Positions 51,830-55,805 of a stretch of 55,805 bases of DNA are shown piece by piece. The stretch is from Melioribacter roseus. GTDB lineage: Bacteria; Bacteroidota; Ignavibacteria; Ignavibacteriales; Melioribacteraceae. The position numbers and the translations under genes were made by a program. The stretch spans positions 1 through 55,805 of the forward strand of contig DYLK01000018.1 in NCBI GenBank assembly GCA_020722065.1, read 5' to 3'. The number at the start of each line of letters is the position of its first letter. The stretch's first letter is position 1. The notes beneath the pieces were generated by a model that was not told where the DNA came from, ran no database searches, and was given only the letters and a program-made list of their open reading frames with translations.

Positions 51830-53182
51830 ATGGATTATATATTTTATTTTTTGGTTACGATAGGAATTTTGGTATTTATTCACGAATTCGGTCATTTTGC
51901 AGCGGCAAAACTTACTGGAATGCGAGCCGAAGTTTTTGCAATTGGTTTTGGAAAAAGATTATTTGGTTGGAATAAAATTAACGGATTTACAGTAGGTAAA
52001 TTACCTGAAAATTTAGATTTGGGAAATCATACTGATTATAGAATTTCTCTACTCCCGCTTGGTGGTTATGTGAAAGTGGCTGGAATGGTTGATGAAAGTA
52101 TGGACACAGAAAACATGGCTTCTGAACCGCAACCTTGGGAATTTCGGGCTTCTACAACACCACGCAAAATTTTAGTTCTAATTGCTGGCGTTTTGATGAA
52201 TTTGTTGCTTACTATTTCAATTTTCTGGGGAATGAATTATTTCCAGGGAAAACAAGTTATTAAAACAACTCAACTTGGAAATGTTCAACGAGGTGGCGAG
52301 ATTTACCAACTCGGATTTCGTTCGCAAGATAAAATTGTTGCCGTAAACGGCAAAAAAATGGAGAATTGGGAAGATGTGCTTTCTTCGTTACTAATGACAC
52401 AAGCTGTAGAATTAAAAATCAATATTGATAGAGACGAAAGAAATATTAATCTTGTTGTAGAATCAGATAAATTGCGTGAGCTTTCACAAAAAGGATTGTT
52501 TTTGCCAATGGCGTTTTCGCGTCCAGTTGTAACGTCTGTAATGGAAAATTCACCTGCAAAAGATGCTGGTTTACAAGATGGCGATGTTTTAGTTAAGATA
52601 AATAAAACCGAAGTTCTAACTGCCAAAGATGTAATTGCAATTGTTACAGAAAATAAAGCAAAACCCATTTCTATTGTTGCAGTAAGAGATGCAGACACAA
52701 TGAATTTTGTCGCAAAAACAAGTGTTGATGGTTTAATAGGAATTGGACTTGCTGAAATTTATACTGGTGAAGTATATTATAAAACGTATGGTTTTTTTGA
52801 TTCATTTGTGCAAAGTTTTATAAACATTTCTGATTATACTAAACTTACTTTCACAATGCTTGGAAGAGTAATTCAAGGCGAAATAGCATTTGAATCAGCA
52901 TTTGGAGGTCCAGTAAAAATCGCAAAATTTGCTGCAAAATCCGCAGAGAATGGATTTAGCACATTTCTTTATTTTTTAGCAGCACTAAGTTTAAGTTTGG
53001 CGATAATAAATATTTTCCCATTCCCAGGTTTGGATGGTGGACATTTAGTAATTGTTGTTATTGAAGCAATTATTCGCCGTGAACTTCCACTTAAAGCAAA
53101 AATTGTAATTCAAAATATTGGATTTTTTGCCTTGCTTGCGTTAATGGCATATATCATTTACATTGATATTACAAGTATGTAA
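51830..53182 (+). CDS. rseP: RseP site-2 intramembrane metalloprotease
   Basis: A 450-residue site-2 protease. The zinc site is HEFGH (18-22) in the first membrane segment, and the third ligand is the Asp of FPFPGLDGGHL near the C-terminus. Two PDZ domains lie between (about 140-205 with GFRSQDKIVAVNGK, and about 215-300 with SPAKDAGLQDGDVLVKIN). It cuts anti-sigma factors or signal peptides within the membrane during envelope stress responses. AAGGA precedes the ATG. It belongs to the dxr-rseP-msrA unit, with the msrA start 1 nt after its stop. Confidence 0.95.
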   Translation: MDYIFYFLVTIGILVFIHEFGHFAAAKLTGMRAEVFAIGFGKRLFGWNKINGFTVGKLPENLDLGNHTDYRISLLPLGGYVKVAGMVDESMDTENMASEPQPWEFRASTTPRKILVLIAGVLMNLLLTISIFWGMNYFQGKQVIKTTQLGNVQRGGEIYQLGFRSQDKIVAVNGKKMENWEDVLSSLLMTQAVELKINIDRDERNINLVVESDKLRELSQKGLFLPMAFSRPVVTSVMENSPAKDAGLQDGDVLVKINKTEVLTAKDVIAIVTENKAKPISIVAVRDADTMNFVAKTSVDGLIGIGLAEIYTGEVYYKTYGFFDSFVQSFINISDYTKLTFTMLGRVIQGEIAFESAFGGPVKIAKFAAKSAENGFSTFLYFLAALSLSLAIINIFPFPGLDGGHLVIVVIEAIIRRELPLKAKIVIQNIGFFALLALMAYIIYIDITSM

Positions 53183-53183
53183 T

Positions 53184-53831
53184 ATGAAAATGAAATTATT
53201 TTGGGCTACATTTTTTGTAGCCTTTTTTGTTTTTGCTCAACCAAAGAATTTTAACAAAAATACAACTCAAGTTAAATTAGAAAGAAAAATGGAAAATACA
53301 ATAGAAAAAGCAGTTTTGGGGGCAGGATGTTTCTGGTGCGTTGAAGCAATTTTTCAGAGATTAAACGGCGTTATTTCTGTTTTGCCAGGTTATTCTGGTG
53401 GAAAAACAGAAAATCCTACTTATGAACAAGTTTGTCAGAATAATACTGGACATGTTGAAGTTGCTGAAATTACTTTCGATTCAAAAATCATTTCTTTTGA
53501 AGAAATTCTTGAAGTATTTTGGGCAACACACGATCCTACAACTTTAAACAGACAAGGAGAAGATGTTGGCGAGCAATATCGTTCAGTTATATTTTATGTA
53601 AATGAAAAGCAAAAGCAAGTTGCAACAAAATATAAAAATCAGCTAAATAATGCTAAAATTTGGAAAAATCCAATTGTTACGGCAATTGAGCCACTAAACA
53701 AATTTTGGCCTGCCGAAAATTATCACCGCGATTATTTTAACCAAAACAGTGATAAGGCATATTGCCAACTTGTTGTGCGTCCGAAAGTGGAAAAATTCAA
53801 AAATAAATTTGAAAATAAACTGAAAAAGTGA
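53184..53831 (+). CDS. msrA: Exported peptide-methionine (S)-S-oxide reductase
   Basis: A 215-residue MsrA. The catalytic Cys49 is in GAGCFWC, followed by GYSGGKTENPTYEQVC, TGHVEV and FWATHDPTT...QGEDVGEQYRS. A further Cys near the C-terminus (AYCQLVVRPK) is a candidate resolving residue. The first 18 or so residues (KMKLFWATFFVAFFVFAQ) form a signal peptide, so this copy works in the periplasm on oxidised methionine. The ATG at 53184 follows the rseP stop by 1 nt. A TTG at 53163 would add seven residues before the signal and is less likely. The link to rseP suggests a shared envelope-stress role. Confidence 0.93.
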   Translation: MKMKLFWATFFVAFFVFAQPKNFNKNTTQVKLERKMENTIEKAVLGAGCFWCVEAIFQRLNGVISVLPGYSGGKTENPTYEQVCQNNTGHVEVAEITFDSKIISFEEILEVFWATHDPTTLNRQGEDVGEQYRSVIFYVNEKQKQVATKYKNQLNNAKIWKNPIVTAIEPLNKFWPAENYHRDYFNQNSDKAYCQLVVRPKVEKFKNKFENKLKK

Positions 53832-53880
53832 ATACAAACAATAAATTCGAAATTCATAAAAATATAATGCAAAGTAAAAT

Positions 53881-55242
53881 ATGTTTATAGATACGCACAC
53901 TCATCTTTTTTATCCAAATTTTGAAGAAGATTTTGATGAAGTCTTGCAAAGAGCAAAAGAAAACAAAGTCGATTTTATGCTTGTTCCCGCAACTGATTTG
54001 GAAACAGCCAAAAAAACAATCTCGCTTGCCGAAAAATATCCACAGATTTATGCAGCAGTCGGAGTTCATCCGCACGACACAAAAGATTGGAAAGATGAAT
54101 GGATTGATGAATTGCGAAATCTTGCAAAACACGAAAAAGTTGTTGCAATTGGCGAGATTGGCTTGGATTATTATTATGATTTTTCTCCAAAGGAAATTCA
54201 GATTGATGCTTTCAGAAAGCAACTCGATTTAGCTATCGAATTGAATTTGCCAGTTGTAATCCACAATCGCGATTCGAATGAAGATGTTATGAATTTTGCA
54301 CGCGAATACGCAAAAAAAGGTTTAAAAGCTCAATTTCATTGCTTTGCTGGTTCAAAAGAAGACGCAAAAGAATTAGTTGAACTTGGATATTTTATTTCGT
54401 TTACGGGAAATATCACTTTTAAAAAATCTGATACTTTGCGAGAAATTGTAAAAGCAGTTCCGTTGGAAAATATCTTAATTGAAACAGATTCGCCTTTTTT
54501 AACACCAGTTCCACACAGAGGAAAACGAAACGAACCATCTTATATTGGGTTAGTTGCCGAAGTTGTTGCTGAACTTCATAATGTGCGAGTAAAAGATGTT
54601 GCACGAACAACTTCATACAACACTTTGAAATTATTCGGTTTCGGAAAAGCTCCAGAGAAGAAGTTTACTTATCAGATTGGAAAATCTCTTTATATAAATG
54701 TTACAAATAGGTGTAATGCAGATTGTATTTTCTGTACTCGAAAAGAAGAACCAATAATTTTTGGATACAATTTGGGAATGGAAAAATCAGAAGAACCGCC
54801 AGCGGGAATTTACATAAATGAAATAGGCGACCCCAAAAAATATAAAGAAATTGTGTTTTGCGGTTATGGCGAGCCAACAATTCGTTGGGATATTGTAAAG
54901 CAAGTTGCAACTTGGGTAAAAGAAAACGGCGGAAAAACAAGAATGAACACAAATGGTCACGGAAATTTAATCAATAAGCGTGATATTACTCCAGAATTGA
55001 AAGATACAATTGATATGGTTTCTATAAGTTTGAATTCCGTCGATCCCAAACAATACGCAAAATTAATGCGCGTTGATGAAAGTCTGCACGCCGAAATGCT
55101 TGATTTTGCTCGGAAAGCGAAAAATTACACATTGGTTGTTATGTCGGTAGTTGGTCTAAGTGAAGTAGATACTCAGATTGCTCGTGATTTTGTAAAAGCC
55201 GAACTCGGTGTTTTATTCAGAGAAAGACCATATTTTAGTTAA
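53881..55242 (+). CDS. TatD-family metal-dependent hydrolase fused to a radical SAM domain
   Basis: A two-domain fusion of 453 residues. Residues 1 to about 255 are a complete TatD DNase-like barrel: H6 and H8 (DTHTH), E92 (GEIGLDYY), H128, H153 and D203 (ETDSPFLTP). Residues about 262-453 are a radical SAM domain with the 4Fe-4S motif C278-x3-C282-x2-C285 (NRCNADCIFC) and GEPT (330-333) for SAM binding. TatD proteins are 3'-5' nucleases; the function of the attached radical SAM unit is unknown. The junction is in frame with no stop or repeat, so this is a real fusion. The next gene starts 6 nt after the stop. Confidence 0.92.
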   Translation: MFIDTHTHLFYPNFEEDFDEVLQRAKENKVDFMLVPATDLETAKKTISLAEKYPQIYAAVGVHPHDTKDWKDEWIDELRNLAKHEKVVAIGEIGLDYYYDFSPKEIQIDAFRKQLDLAIELNLPVVIHNRDSNEDVMNFAREYAKKGLKAQFHCFAGSKEDAKELVELGYFISFTGNITFKKSDTLREIVKAVPLENILIETDSPFLTPVPHRGKRNEPSYIGLVAEVVAELHNVRVKDVARTTSYNTLKLFGFGKAPEKKFTYQIGKSLYINVTNRCNADCIFCTRKEEPIIFGYNLGMEKSEEPPAGIYINEIGDPKKYKEIVFCGYGEPTIRWDIVKQVATWVKENGGKTRMNTNGHGNLINKRDITPELKDTIDMVSISLNSVDPKQYAKLMRVDESLHAEMLDFARKAKNYTLVVMSVVGLSEVDTQIARDFVKAELGVLFRERPYFS

Positions 55243-55248
55243 AAAGTA

Positions 55249-55617
55249 ATGAAAGCATTTTTTACAATTGGTTTACTCGTTATTTCAAACACTTTTATGA
55301 CTTTGGCGTGGTACGGTCATCTTAAATTTTCGCAATGGAATTGGTTTTCGAAATTGAGTTTAGTTTCCATTGTAATTATTAGCTGGGGAATTGCACTTTT
55401 CGAATATATTTTTCAAGTGCCAGCAAATAGAATCGGTTTTAAGGAAAATGGCGGACCTTTTTCTCTTGTGGAGTTAAAAGTAATTCAAGAAGTGATTACA
55501 CTTACAATTTTCGTGGTTTTCAATGTAATTGCATTCAAAAATCAAGAACTAAAATTGAACCATTTTATTGCATTTATTTTGATTGTTTTAGCTGTCTATT
55601 TTGTGTTTAAAAAGTAA
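55249..55617 (+). CDS. DUF486 small membrane protein
   Basis: A 122-residue protein with four membrane segments. MTLAWYGHLKF, then WGIALFEYIFQVPANRIG and LKVIQEVITLTIFVVF are the DUF486 hallmarks. The family resembles small drug/metabolite exporters (half-size DMT proteins), but its substrate is unknown. It lies 6 nt after the TatD-radical SAM gene and probably ends that transcription unit, with a hairpin 9 nt downstream. Confidence 0.88.
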   Translation: MKAFFTIGLLVISNTFMTLAWYGHLKFSQWNWFSKLSLVSIVIISWGIALFEYIFQVPANRIGFKENGGPFSLVELKVIQEVITLTIFVVFNVIAFKNQELKLNHFIAFILIVLAVYFVFKK

Positions 55618-55625
55618 ATAATTAA

Positions 55626-55660
55626 TAGATGAACTCCACCTTTAAGGTGGAATTCATCTA
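55626..55660. terminator. Hairpin repeat/terminator, second copy of the GAACTCCACC family
   Basis: TAGATGAACTCCACCTT pairs with AAGGTGGAATTCATCTA with one C-A mismatch; the innermost pairs must open to leave a loop. The core ATGAACTCCACCTT is identical to the left arm at 9682-9695. It lies between the convergent DUF486 gene and the gene leaving the window, where a terminator is expected. Confidence 0.65.
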
Positions 55661-55679
55661 TTTATGTTTCTTAAAAATT

Positions 55680-55805
55680 TTAATCTTGTGGTTCGTATTC
55701 TAAACCCATATTACTAAAATGAGCGTTTGTCATTTTGGTTTTCTTCCCATCTAAATCGTATTTATAACCAGAAACTGCTTTCCCTTTTTTAAAAAAAATT
55801 TTATA
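55680..55805 (-). CDS. 3' end of an unidentified gene running off the right edge
   Basis: An open frame on the minus strand, entering at the window edge and ending in TAA at 55680-55682, gives a 41-residue C-terminus: KIFFKKGKAVSGYKYDLDG, then KKTKMTNAHFSNMGLEYEPQD. The GYKYDLDGKK pattern resembles the repeated units of YwqK/MORN-type proteins of Bacteroidota, a weak resemblance. The convergent arrangement with the DUF486 gene and the hairpin between them support a real gene end. Confidence 0.55.
   Translation of the reverse strand, partial: YKIFFKKGKAVSGYKYDLDGKKTKMTNAHFSNMGLEYEPQD

Noticed and set aside
1-55805. CRISPR arrays, tRNA or rRNA genes, insertion sequences, prophage
   Set aside because: No regularly spaced direct repeats, no cloverleaf or rRNA core sequence and no transposase or phage protein were found on reading both strands.

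Overview
The window is AT-rich (about 30% G+C by eye), densely coded and chromosomal in character. Two large secreted proteins at the left end finish in a type IX secretion sorting domain with the motif YPNPFNPST. That motif, with DUF3078, an OmpA-type lipid-free outer-membrane protein and TAnnTTTG-like promoter boxes, points to the Bacteroidota/Chlorobiota superphylum, most likely an Ignavibacteria-like lineage. Unlike typical Bacteroidota, many genes carry clear Shine-Dalgarno sequences (GGAG, AGAGG). No rRNA, tRNA, CRISPR array, transposase or phage gene was seen.

Layout. 0-5 kb: two T9SS-exported proteins on the minus strand, an SGNH esterase and a CotH/lamin-tail protein. 5.2-9.5 kb: a three-gene unit of a periplasmic solute-binding protein, an unusual histidine kinase and a sigma54 response regulator, with no transporter subunits. 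9.5-9.7 kb: a cluster of hairpin repeats. 9.7-15.7 kb: TPM and LemA proteins, a soluble multi-PAS kinase with a degenerate receiver, an exported esterase and an aldo/keto reductase. 15.7-21 kb: a DUF218 protein, an ABC ATPase, an OsmC protein, a FecCD permease, Obg and an unrecognised protein. 21-28.4 kb: a DUF1648 protein, MeaB, a five-gene unit led by two tandem paralogs of unknown function, and a large TPR/coiled-coil membrane protein. 28.4-30.5 kb: an ArsC-like protein, a CNG-type cation channel and a thioesterase in one tight operon.

30.6-39.1 kb: a PAS kinase with its NtrC-type regulator, then adenine deaminase, an acyl-CoA synthetase, and metK-ahcY of the S-adenosylmethionine cycle. 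39.2-40.7 kb: CrcB with DUF190, and YajQ. 40.7-45.9 kb: a Prc-type protease, cmoA-cmoB for tRNA wobble uridine modification, a DUF3078 protein and a broken mscL with two single-base deletions. 46-50.5 kb: DUF72, an OmpA-family protein, a small secreted protein and a CocE/NonD lipoprotein hydrolase. 50.7-55.8 kb: dxr, rseP, an exported MsrA, a TatD-radical SAM fusion, DUF486 and the 3' end of a gene running off the right edge.

How the parts relate. SAM made by MetK feeds CmoA/CmoB and other methyltransferases, AhcY recycles the by-product, and adenine deaminase lies just upstream. Two separate kinase/sigma54-activator pairs suggest that sigma54 promoters matter in this organism. The parts least explained by known biology are the tandem paralog cluster (22957-26550), the solute-binding-protein/kinase/regulator unit (5239-9486) and the kinase whose receiver domain has Glu in place of the phospho-accepting Asp.
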